In this document: positions 56,001 through 63,135 of the stretch, piece by piece | How positions within the stretch are numbered: position 1 is the first letter of the stretch | How the letters are laid out: each line of letters begins with the position of its first letter | Assembly (NCBI GenBank): GCA_020638795.1 | Contig: JACKHW010000010.1 | Span: forward strand, 85,939-149,938 | Length of the DNA: 64,000 nucleotides | DNA from: Planctomycetota bacterium | Lineage (GTDB): Bacteria > Planctomycetota > UBA1135 > GCA-002748355 | Direction: 5' to 3' | Position numbers and translations under genes: made by a program | Notes under the pieces: generated by a model | Seen by the model: the letters and a program-made list of their open reading frames with translations, nothing else | Database searches by the model: none | Told to the model about the DNA's origin: nothing

Positions 56001-56534
56001 GAGAAGCTCTGGCGCTATCGCATCCACGCGGGACGCAAGCGTCGCATCGGTCCCGAAGAGTACGCCGCGCGGCGGCGGCCCGGTGCCGCGCTCTTCGCCG
56101 ACGCGCTCCTCGAACGCGAACCGATCCTGCCCTGCCTCCCCGAGTTCGACGCCCGCGAGCGCGCCCGCCTCGAACAAGAACTCCTCGGCTTCACGACCGG
56201 CCTCCACGTGCTCGAGATGGACGACCTGCCGGATGACTTCGACTCACAGGACTGCATCCCGCTCGCCGACCTACCGGCACGCGTCGGTCAAGACGTCCGC
56301 ATCCTCGGCTTCCTCGCCGCGCAGCGCCGCACGCGCACGAAGAACGGGCGCCTGATGTGCTTCCTCACGCTCGAGGACCGCGACGGGATCGCGGAGGTCG
56401 TGCTCTTCCCGGATGCGTACGAGCGCTTCGGCCACGAGCTCGCGGGGCAAGACCGTTACGTCGTCCGCGGCCGCGTGGTGCAAGAGGACGGCGCGCTGAC
56501 GGTGACGGCGGCGAGTGTCGCGCGGGTGGAGTGA
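53067..56534 (+). CDS. dnaE: Divergent C-family DNA polymerase III alpha subunit (DnaE2-like)
   Basis: 1,155 residues from ATG 53067. The polymerase core is intact: catalytic PDIDLDFCWRRRDELLE near residue 454, ALIRPGPAGSGMMHAYIRR, YQEDLIHVLAELCGLELPA, and FNKAHSVTYGRLAWRLARIK. The C-terminus has the OB-fold (RILGFLAAQRRTRTKNG). The PHP domain is degenerate: the usual LTDHGN metal-binding motif reads LCDWGGIYG, so no intrinsic phosphatase/proofreading is expected. A Gly/Arg/Asp-rich insertion lies near residues 165-215. The size and features fit the error-prone DnaE2/ImuC group better than the replicative DnaE. The last 1,017 bp (55518-56534) are repeated downstream. Confidence 0.88.
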   Translation: MGKPRLVSGGGNRCAGTLLRCASAYSFSTGLLSVRELCARAVRADIVHVGLCDWGGIYGVPEFALEAERCGLHAIFGAELGAGAARVLLLARDAAGFRSLCRLVSDWRASEIEGFDALAQLVASEQEGLFVLCEQVRFLGALREVIDPERLRVALPPLGVAETYGNHGARSPAGRRGDGHRRGGATRGNNGGRDGVRGHGIGHGRPSRSDPDEDPAQRKVPDPFPWPQRRALLEKARAWGLRVVAAPPVYYGSAADRDAHRLAVASKKGLLFDRVRDDELAPPGSHVLTKDELEAGYADVPEALVEAEDVARACTFSLREPRPLVLPHTTGAEHGDPRRDFEILRARAEAGLQRRYGQDRSAAAQRHYERARERLAHELGIVDELGFSGYFLVVEEIASLAKSEGIPCLGRGSAADSLIAHCLGFTDSDPLRYGLCFERFLNVERFRRGGEALPDIDLDFCWRRRDELLERVVERFGNGRVALLCTHPTLGFRAAYREAARTMGIPVDEVDRRARGIPRILPPEVLERGRLGEPCALPGLLQRFPEFAGRLRRLAGGEEERLRETRIWWGAFALAGLQRGLGLHPGGTVLSPVPLRDLAPLERSAKGLPALQWDKHVAPHMGLVKIDLLGNRGLSTFVDARREIVRLGGDPRDIDAELLGPTPDEDDKVATMLRRGKTIGVWQIESPGMRRLLTRMDATTLEDTIQSVALIRPGPAGSGMMHAYIRRKRGDEALPEIPPPLDRLLGPAQGVMLYQEDLIHVLAELCGLELPAADLLRRAIGGGSYYHYNRHEAEAKPVDAQDFFFERATQRGIPARIAQDFWAQIERFSRFSFNKAHSVTYGRLAWRLARIKARCPAAVLAAILANDTGYYEKRVYVEEAKRCGVTVLAPCIHRSGMEFRSERIGAGRDGIRAGFREVRDLPSDFVEHFLHERDERGPYFSVEEFTRRVEEHGMTITERWVEHLILVGAFDLLEGTRPEKLWRYRIHAGRKRRIGPEEYAARRRPGAALFADALLEREPILPCLPEFDARERARLEQELLGFTTGLHVLEMDDLPDDFDSQDCIPLADLPARVGQDVRILGFLAAQRRTRTKNGRLMCFLTLEDRDGIAEVVLFPDAYERFGHELAGQDRYVVRGRVVQEDGALTVTAASVARVE
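55518..56534 (+). repeat. Direct repeat, copy 1 (3' third of dnaE)
   Basis: These 1,017 bp match 60376-61392 with no gaps and 22 substitutions (97.8% identity by my count). The match starts inside the gene and stops exactly at the TGA. It lies in the functional gene. Confidence 0.95.
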
Positions 56535-56622
56535 CGAGCGCGGCAAGTGTGCTCTGCGGCAATCGTATGGCTACATCACGAGGTCGATACCGCCGAGCGG
56601 ATAGGCTCGTCAGTGTTGCATA

Positions 56623-56639
56623 CGCGTTTGACAAACGCG
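56623..56639. promoter_or_regulatory. Operator-like palindrome upstream of the galactose-oxidase-like gene
   Basis: A perfect 8-bp inverted repeat CGCGTTTG / CAAACGCG around a single A. It contains the hexamer TTGACA (56628-56633), a -35-like sequence, 107 bp upstream of the ATG at 56740. No good -10 is visible at 17 bp. It may be a repressor site over a promoter; unproven. Confidence 0.3.
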
Positions 56640-56728
56640 AAGCGATGCCATGTCCTCCGGGGATGTTCGGCGGTGACGACGTGATGTAGGCTCACGACTT
56701 CCCCCTAAGTGGCTCGTCTGCTCGATGC

Positions 56729-56735
56729 AGGAGGT
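56729..56735 (+). promoter_or_regulatory. Shine-Dalgarno AGGAGGT that fixes the start at ATG 56740
   Basis: A full-strength AGGAGGT ends 4 bp before ATG 56740. It decides that the natural start is this ATG rather than the internal TTG at 56789, and shows that translation begins just before the (CTCA)5 tract in a frame that is currently wrong. Confidence 0.7.
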
Positions 56736-56739
56736 GTTC

Positions 56740-58648
56740 ATGAGCCAAACTCACTCACTCACTCACTCATGCGGCGCTGCTGAGCTTCTTGCTCGCGAGC
56801 GCTGATCGTGTTGCAGCACAGAGCCCCTTGCCAGGATCTTGGGAGCCGGCGTTCCAGACTCCAGGCTACGCGTGTCCGACACTGCCGCCCAACCATGAAT
56901 GGGCGAGCTTCCCGCCGCCGTGCAACTTCCAACCGCCTGGCGTCTTCTTCAATGCTGTGCACATGGTCTTGATCCCTCAGGGACCAGATCGCGGCAAGAT
57001 CATGATGTGGGATTGGCAGCCGCAAACGACGGCGCCGTACCGGCAACGCTGGGTGATCATGGATCCCGCGCTGCCGACTTCGCATCCCGACAAGTTCGAG
57101 CTATTCTTGTTCTCTCTGCCGCCAACCGCTCCCCAAGGAGAGCAGATGTGCTCCGGGCACGCATGGACGTCAAGTGGCGACCTCCTGGTCGCGGGTGGCA
57201 ACTGGTACGACCCAGCGAACTATCACGTCTACGGCAACAAGATCGTCTATATCTACCAGAGCGTGCTGCGCACATGGCTATCGAGGCGAGCGCTGGCTCA
57301 CGATCGTTGGTATCCGTCTGTCACTACACTTGGTGACGGTCGTATGGCGATCACCGGCGGAATTCGCGATTCGGGTACTCTGACGAGCTCTGGTGTGTCA
57401 GATCCGAAGGATCATACCTACGAGATCTATGACCCAACGTTGAACTCGTATCAGCTGAATTCAGTAGCGAGATATGGCTCCACGCAGCTTTTCTACGGGC
57501 CAGGTCTCAACGGCGACATGGGAAGTAAGCTGGGCGAATACCCCCGCAGCCACGTGATCGCCGAAGGCAATCCATCAGCATCACCAAGCTACGGATACGT
57601 CTTCGTCTCGCACCAATTCAAGAGCCACGGCACGAACACTGGCGACCGTTCCGCCAAGGTCGACATTGAGATCAATCCAGAAACGTGGACTTCTCCGGCA
57701 ACTTGGTCGACGTCTTCGGCATACAGCGGAACCGGGTTTCGACGCAACAAAGGGGCATCCACGTTGTGGCCGAACCTAGGGGTGAGCCTGATTGCCGAGA
57801 ACACGGTCGTACGACTTGGCGGTACTTTGCAGTCTATCGCAACGCCGTCGAACGAAGTCGTCACGGCGAGCGTCGAAGCTTGCCTCGCGAGCGGCGGCGG
57901 CAGTGCTTGGACTGCGTTACCGAGCCTCAACAATGCACGTCAATGGCCGGATCTCGTATTGCTTGCAGATGGATCCCTCTTCGTCGTTGGCGGCGCATCG
58001 AACATTCAACAGTTCCCGCCGAATCCGAACGATCCGACGCCAGTGATGGCATCGGAGATCCTCGTTCCGGGGAACTCCGTCTGGAACGTGCAGCCAAACA
58101 TGTACTCCTCGAGGCTCTATCACTCCACCGCACTCTTGTTGCCAAGCGCCAAAGTCATGACGGGTGGCGGCGAGTTCGGCTGGCTGTGGGCGTGAAATCC
58201 GGGAGGCCGGATCGCGGACTTCCAAGTATTTGTTCCACCCTATCTCGAAGTGGCACAACCGCGGCTCACGATCACGCAAGTTCCGACGGGCCCCATTGCC
58301 TTCTCCAAGACCGGGCAGCAGTTCTCACCGTTCCGAGTGTATTACACGACGCCGGACGGGTCGTTGCCGGATCGCGTCGTGCTCACGGCTCCGGGATCGG
58401 TGACGCATCATTTCGACACGCAGCAGCGTTACGTCGAACTCGTCGTCCAGGGAACGGGGCAAGACGCGACTGGTGATTACGTGGAAGTGTATCCGCCGCT
58501 TCGCACGGGCGACAATGGAACGCCGATCGGCAGTCACGCGGTCCCTGGCTACTACATGATCTTCTTGTTGACGAACTCACAGAGCACAACGACGCCGAGT
58601 TCTTGCCTGGGTATTCCCTCGGAGGCCGCATGGATTCGACTCGGATGA
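56740..58648 (+). pseudogene. Galactose-oxidase-like copper-radical oxidase, out of frame at (CTCA)5 and with an in-frame UGA
   Basis: The body frame (about 56771-58648) encodes a kelch propeller plus DUF1929-type C-terminal domain. All copper-radical active-site residues of galactose oxidase have counterparts: Cys in MCSGHAW (57149), Tyr in RWYPSVTTLGDGR (57311), the Tyr-His pair in RLYHSTALLLP (58118-58123) and His in VTHHFDTQQR (58406). From ATG 56740 translation enters the wrong frame and stops at 56803. Removing one CTCA unit would give MSQTHSLTHAALLSFLLASA, a signal peptide joined to the body. A second break is an in-frame TGA at 58193-58195 within GWLWA-[TGA]-NPGGRIADF. It may be phase-variable, a pseudogene or, at the TGA, a selenocysteine site. 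The stop overlaps the next gene (ATGA). Confidence 0.8.
56750..56769 (+). repeat. Tetranucleotide tract (CTCA)5 near a start codon
   Basis: Five perfect CTCA units lie 8-28 bp after ATG 56740. Each unit changes the frame by one; four or seven units would place the ATG in frame with the oxidase body. Such tracts cause slipped-strand phase variation in other bacteria, usually with more units. Confidence 0.9.
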
Positions 58649-60363
58649 CGCTTCACGTGCTTCGGGCTTGCGTTACGGCATGCGCGTTCGTCGCCGCATT
58701 CTCGATCGAGCCAAGAGCTCAAGTGCAAGTCTGGGAGAACGTCGGTGTTCCTCTCGATGTCCGATTGGGTTTTCGAACCTGTGTTGTCGGTGACATCGAC
58801 AGCGACGGTGTCGCCGACGTCCTGCACACGGTCGAGGCCAGAACCGGCCCGGATGCCAACCAGTTGCGTTGGTATTCCGGCGCGACTGGCAAGCTGATTC
58901 GCGTCGTGCCTCCGTTGGGTCAGCGACAGCAGGGAGCGTATTGGCAATCGTTGTCGCCTGCAGGTGACCACAATGGCGATGGATATCCCGACTTCGTCGC
59001 GTATGCGTACAGCGGCTACACATTCGGTACTCGTGTCGTCGTCGTGAGCGGCAAGGACGACTCCTTTCTGTGGTGGGTGTCGCCCAAGGATCCACGCGAC
59101 ACGAAGGGATTCGGCGAGTCTTTGCTCGGAAACGTCGATCTCGATGGCGACAAGCGACCGGATGTCGTCGTGATCGAAACGCTGACGCAGCCCGAGCCGA
59201 CCGTCACGGCATATCGGAACGACGGATCGGTGCTTTGGTCAGTTACCGGCGACGCGACGTTCGCTCCTGGTGCGTTTCGAGTCGACGAACAGATCGACTC
59301 GATGGGCGACATCGACAACGACGGGTGTGACGACCTGGTCATCGGCGGCGGTAAGCCCGGCGTCGGTGGCGGCGCCGTGTTGGTTTCTGGCAAGACGGGC
59401 AAGTTCTTGCTCTCAGTAGGAGATCCTCGTAATCGCGACAACCTCGGTGCAACTGTCGAAGGGATGGGGGACATCGATGGCGACGGGTACAAGGACTTCG
59501 CGGCCGGCGGAGGTGCCGTGTTCAGCACGGGCGTCGTCTATGCCTTCTCGGGCAAGGATGGGCACGTCATTCACGAGTGGCGTCCGGACCGTCCAATGAC
59601 CTTCTCGAGCGACTTCTCGACTCATATGGAGAGCGGTTTCGATGCCGACCTCGACGGCGTCCAGGATCTTGCGATTGGATCGCGTGGTCACTCCGAGATC
59701 ACGATTCGCTCGGGGCGCACGGGGGATCTGTTGTACCGTCTCGGACCAACGCGACTGGACGAACATTTCGGTTCGGTCTTCGCTGTGATGCCGGCAGATA
59801 CATCGAGTCGTTCCCCGTCGCTCATCGAAGCCAACTTCAATCACAGCTACTGGGCGATCGGAAAGGACAGTGGGCCGCGTGGCCGTCTCGCGCGTACCTT
59901 GCTCGTTCCTCCACACGTGCGCACCTTGGATCATCCGTGCAAAGGGTCGCTCACCGAAGCACCGGTGCTTGGCGTAAGCGAAGTGCGGGACCTCGGCCTG
60001 CGGGTCGGTGTCGCGCACACGGCACCCGGCTCGGTGGCGATCCTGTGCCTTGGCACGTCGACGAGCGCCTGGCTCGGTCGCACGCTGCCGCACTCACTCG
60101 ATGCCGTTGGCGCTCGCGGTTGTAGGCTGTTGACGTCGATCGAGCATGCCGATGCGATCCTGACCGGAGGAGTCGGCGCGAACGCCGGCTATGGCTCGCT
60201 CGTCGTTCCACTCCGCGCGCCCGCGCTACTCGATGTCGAGATACACGCTCAGTGGATCGTACTGGATGGAAGCCTGCGCCCAGGCGCAGCGAGCAACGGC
60301 CTGAGCTTTCGTCTACGCCCGCCGCTCGCACAGCAGGTGTATCACATTCCGCCGGGTGGATAG
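58645..60363 (+). CDS. Secreted FG-GAP (integrin-alpha-like) repeat protein
   Basis: 572 residues from ATG 58645, which overlaps the TGA of the oxidase gene (ATGA), so it is translationally coupled to it; an ATG at 58630 adds five residues. A signal peptide (ACVTACAFVAAFSIEPRAQ) is followed by six calcium-binding FG-GAP loops: GDIDSDGVADVL, DHNGDGYPDFV, NVDLDGDKRPDVV, GDIDNDGCDDLVIG, GDIDGDGYKDFAAG and DADLDGVQDLAIG. The C-terminal 150 residues form a beta domain common in local secreted proteins. It may bind surface polysaccharide or stabilise the oxidase. The stop lies 12 bp before the polymerase fragment. Confidence 0.85.
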   Translation: MTLHVLRACVTACAFVAAFSIEPRAQVQVWENVGVPLDVRLGFRTCVVGDIDSDGVADVLHTVEARTGPDANQLRWYSGATGKLIRVVPPLGQRQQGAYWQSLSPAGDHNGDGYPDFVAYAYSGYTFGTRVVVVSGKDDSFLWWVSPKDPRDTKGFGESLLGNVDLDGDKRPDVVVIETLTQPEPTVTAYRNDGSVLWSVTGDATFAPGAFRVDEQIDSMGDIDNDGCDDLVIGGGKPGVGGGAVLVSGKTGKFLLSVGDPRNRDNLGATVEGMGDIDGDGYKDFAAGGGAVFSTGVVYAFSGKDGHVIHEWRPDRPMTFSSDFSTHMESGFDADLDGVQDLAIGSRGHSEITIRSGRTGDLLYRLGPTRLDEHFGSVFAVMPADTSSRSPSLIEANFNHSYWAIGKDSGPRGRLARTLLVPPHVRTLDHPCKGSLTEAPVLGVSEVRDLGLRVGVAHTAPGSVAILCLGTSTSAWLGRTLPHSLDAVGARGCRLLTSIEHADAILTGGVGANAGYGSLVVPLRAPALLDVEIHAQWIVLDGSLRPGAASNGLSFRLRPPLAQQVYHIPPGG

Positions 60364-60375
60364 GTCTGCGCAGAG

Positions 60376-61392
60376 GCGCAGGATTTCTGGGCGCAGATCG
60401 AGCGCTTCTCGCGCTTCTCGTTCAACAAGGCGCACTCGGTGACCTACGGCCGTCTCGCGTGGCGACTCGCGCGGATCAAGGCGCGTTGTCCGGCCGCGGT
60501 GCTCGCGGCGATCCTCGCCAACGACACCGGTTATTACGAAAAGCGCGTCTACGTCGAAGAGGCCAAGCGCTGTGGCGTGACCGTGCTCGCGCCGTGCATC
60601 CATCGCAGTGGGATGGAGTTCCGGTCCGAACGCATCGGCGCGGGTCGCGACGGGATCCGCGCGGGCTTTCGCGAAGTGCGCGACTTGCCGAGCGACTTCG
60701 TCGAACACTTCCTGCACGAGCGCGACGAGCGGGGGCCGTACTTCTCGGTCGAAGAGTTCACACGCCGTGTCGAAGAACACGGCATGACGATCACCGAGCG
60801 CTGGGTCGAGCACCTGATCCTCGTCGGCGCCTTCGACCTCCTCGAAGGCACGCGTCCCGAGAAGCTCTGGCGCTATCGCATCCACGCGGGACGCAAGCGT
60901 CGCATCGGTCCCGAAGAGTACGCAGCGCGGCGGCGGCCCGGTGCCGCGCTCTTCGCCGACGCGCTCCTCGAACGCGAACCGATCCTGCCCTGCCTCCCCG
61001 AGTTCGACGCTCGCGAACGCGCCCGCCTCGAACAAGAACTCCTCGGCTTCACGACCGGCCTCCACGTGCTCGAGATGGACGACCTGCCGGACGACTTCGA
61101 CTCGCAGGACTGCATTCCGCTCGCCGACCTACCGGCGCGCGTCGGTCAAGACGTCCGCATCCTCGGCTTCCTCGCCGCCCAACGTCGCACGCGCACGAAG
61201 AACGGGCGCCTGATGTGCTTCCTCACGCTCGAGGATCGCGACGGCATCGCGGAGGTCGTGCTCTTCCCGGATGCGTACGAGCGCTTCGGCCACGAGCTCG
61301 CGGGGCAAGACCGCTACGTCGTCCGCGGCCGCGTGGTGCAAGAGGACGGCGCGCTGACGGTGACGGCGGCGAGTGTCGCGCGGGTGGAGTGA
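60376..61392 (+). pseudogene. Promoterless 3' fragment of dnaE (direct repeat, copy 2)
   Basis: Repeats 55518-56534 with 22 substitutions, every one synonymous, so the encoded 338 residues are identical to the C-terminus of the intact polymerase. It lacks the catalytic aspartates and has no start signal; the preceding 12 bp (60364-60375) are unrelated to dnaE. The sequence diverges completely after the TGA. With copy 1 it brackets a 3.8-kb segment that carries the oxidase and FG-GAP genes. Confidence 0.92.
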
Positions 61393-61401
61393 GGCAAAGG
61401 T

Positions 61402-61497
61402 GCGTAAAACGTGCCAGGGTCGTTTCACGCTACTTTCGCGCGTGAAACGTGCCAGGGTCGTTTCACGCTAGTTTCCGGCGTGAAACGTGCCAGGGTC
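61402..61497. repeat. 38-bp-period repeat with internal palindromes
   Basis: Units start at 61402, 61440 and 61478 (two and a half copies). Each full unit contains the inverted repeat GCGTGAAACG / CGTTTCACGC around the 9-bp centre TGCCAGGGT (the first unit has one mismatch), so it can fold into a strong hairpin. It follows directly after the dnaE fragment. The layout is REP-like rather than CRISPR: there are no variable spacers of constant length and no cas genes. Confidence 0.75.
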
Positions 61498-61541
61498 AAG
61501 ATTCCGTACTACGAGCGGACATCCATGCACCGGCGTTGTCG

Positions 61542-62822
61542 TTACCAGAACGACGGGATCGAGCCGACGACGTTCGTCAATCGAAGATCAAACGCCGGAC
61601 TCACCTCGACGCCTTGTGTGAAGAGTGGAACCCGCAACAAATCCGGGTCCGTTCCGGTCGGGATCGTGAAGCTCGCGACGCCCTGTGCGTTCGTCGTCGT
61701 CGCGCGAGTGAACAAGACCGTCGCGATGTCGACATAGAGCGTTCCGAACGTGATGTCGATCGGTTGGATACCATGGGAAATGAGCACGATTGCTGCATGC
61801 TGAGGCTGCCCATGGAGATCGAGTGTCGCGTCAGCACCGAGTCGAAAGGGTGCTCTCATCGTCAGGTAGGGTGCAAATGGTTTGCTTTCGAACGAGACGC
61901 GCGATGAGGCGTCTGTCGAGATCACTGCGCCGATCCGGCTCCCGCCGCCACCGATTACCTGCACACCGCCGACGACGAGTCGAGAGTTCTGCACGCAACG
62001 GATTCCGGCGCCGCCAGTTGAGGAGTAACCAGTTCCCCCAATGATCGTGTAGGCGCTGTCACCACGCACTCGAGCATCAGACTCTGTGAGACTCATGCCT
62101 GGACCACCGTTGCCATAAAATCCGCATTCGAACCCACAGTAGTAATAAACGCCCGTGCCACCGACAATTTTCGACGCGGTGATTTCGACTCGTGGGCACT
62201 TGTAGATTGATAGGCCGATGCCGCCATTAATTGTCCAACTGCTTAGACCCGCGCCAGGACCTCCACGGATCTCGCACGCATCAATCGTGACGAGAGCGGC
62301 GTTTGAGATGTATAGCCCTGTGTTCGGTGGGGCCAAACCATAACCATAGAGTGCAACGCCGGCGAACGAACAATCGCGAAGTGAGACATTGCCCGTCAAC
62401 TCGATAGACACTCCAGCGAACCGGAATTGCACACGCGTCACGACAATGTTGCCACTTCCCCTTATGTACGTCGCATCAGGGATCGGGAACGTAAAGTTGC
62501 TGATCCCGAGCCTCAAGTTGGAAATCTTCGAGGTTTTTCCGTCGGGATGCTTCGACCATTGAACAGTGTCGAGGAGCGGCGCTGGGCTGCCGCCTTGCAA
62601 CCAAAGCGACTTGCCTTCAATCTTAACGTGTTCGGTGTAGGTGCCGGTGCTGATCAAGATCCAGTCACCGTCCACGGCAGCATCCACCGCCGCTTGCACG
62701 TTCGTGTGCGACCCTCCTCCGTTCGCGTCCACGACGAAGACGTGTTGCGCGCGCAGGGGCGATGCGTTGAGCGCGACGAAACCGAGCACAAGTGAGAATG
62801 CCGACGAGGGGATGGGTTTCAT
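61542..62822 (-). CDS. Secreted right-handed beta-helix protein
   Basis: 426 residues from ATG 62822 (MKPIPSSAFSLVLGFVALNA signal peptide, cleaved near LRAQ). It starts like pectin-lyase-fold proteins (VFVVDANGGGSHTNVQAAVD, GDWILISTGTYTEHVKIEGK) and continues with parallel beta-helix repeats (GNVSLRDCSFAGVALYGYG, NAALVTIDACEIRGGPG, CPRVEITASKIVGGTG). The last 110 residues are a separate domain (LDLHGQPQHAAIVLISHGIQ ... VGSIPSFW). No catalytic residues are evident. Its C-terminal domain is nearly identical to that of the next gene upstream, a tandem paralogue. Confidence 0.82.
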   Translation of the reverse strand: MKPIPSSAFSLVLGFVALNASPLRAQHVFVVDANGGGSHTNVQAAVDAAVDGDWILISTGTYTEHVKIEGKSLWLQGGSPAPLLDTVQWSKHPDGKTSKISNLRLGISNFTFPIPDATYIRGSGNIVVTRVQFRFAGVSIELTGNVSLRDCSFAGVALYGYGLAPPNTGLYISNAALVTIDACEIRGGPGAGLSSWTINGGIGLSIYKCPRVEITASKIVGGTGVYYYCGFECGFYGNGGPGMSLTESDARVRGDSAYTIIGGTGYSSTGGAGIRCVQNSRLVVGGVQVIGGGGSRIGAVISTDASSRVSFESKPFAPYLTMRAPFRLGADATLDLHGQPQHAAIVLISHGIQPIDITFGTLYVDIATVLFTRATTTNAQGVASFTIPTGTDPDLLRVPLFTQGVEVSPAFDLRLTNVVGSIPSFW

Positions 62823-63135
62823 GCCCGACAGGATACTCGCGTTCCTTCCAAACGAGCAAACCGTTGCGCCTTGCCGAACTATCGTCGACCGGTGGCATGC
62901 GCTGGTCTTGGTCCACTGCGACTCCGCACGCTGGAACAGCATGCGCCGGTGGCTTCCATCGGATGCCTCATGCATACCAAGCCGAAGACGCGCTGCAGAT
63001 TGCAGGTCGCGGTGCCCTCGAGGGAGCCCAGAATGGTCGGCGAAATCACCGGACGCCTGGACCGACACGACGACGGTCGATCACACGAACAAACGTACGG
63101 CGCTCATGCCGGCTCCAGAGGTCGCAAGGCGATCC
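62823..63135. other. 313-bp gap between tandem beta-helix genes
   Basis: Lies between two minus-strand paralogues and must hold the promoter of the 61542-62822 gene. I see no coding sequence, tRNA or terminator hairpin. Confidence 0.45.

Noticed and set aside
52791..56207. 1,138-residue open frame on the minus strand
   Set aside because: It is antisense to the polymerase gene. Long antisense frames are expected in GC-rich DNA; its translation is Arg/Glu-rich with no domain.
61402..61497. Possible CRISPR array
   Set aside because: Only two and a half units with no distinct spacers and no cas genes; the whole 38-bp unit repeats.
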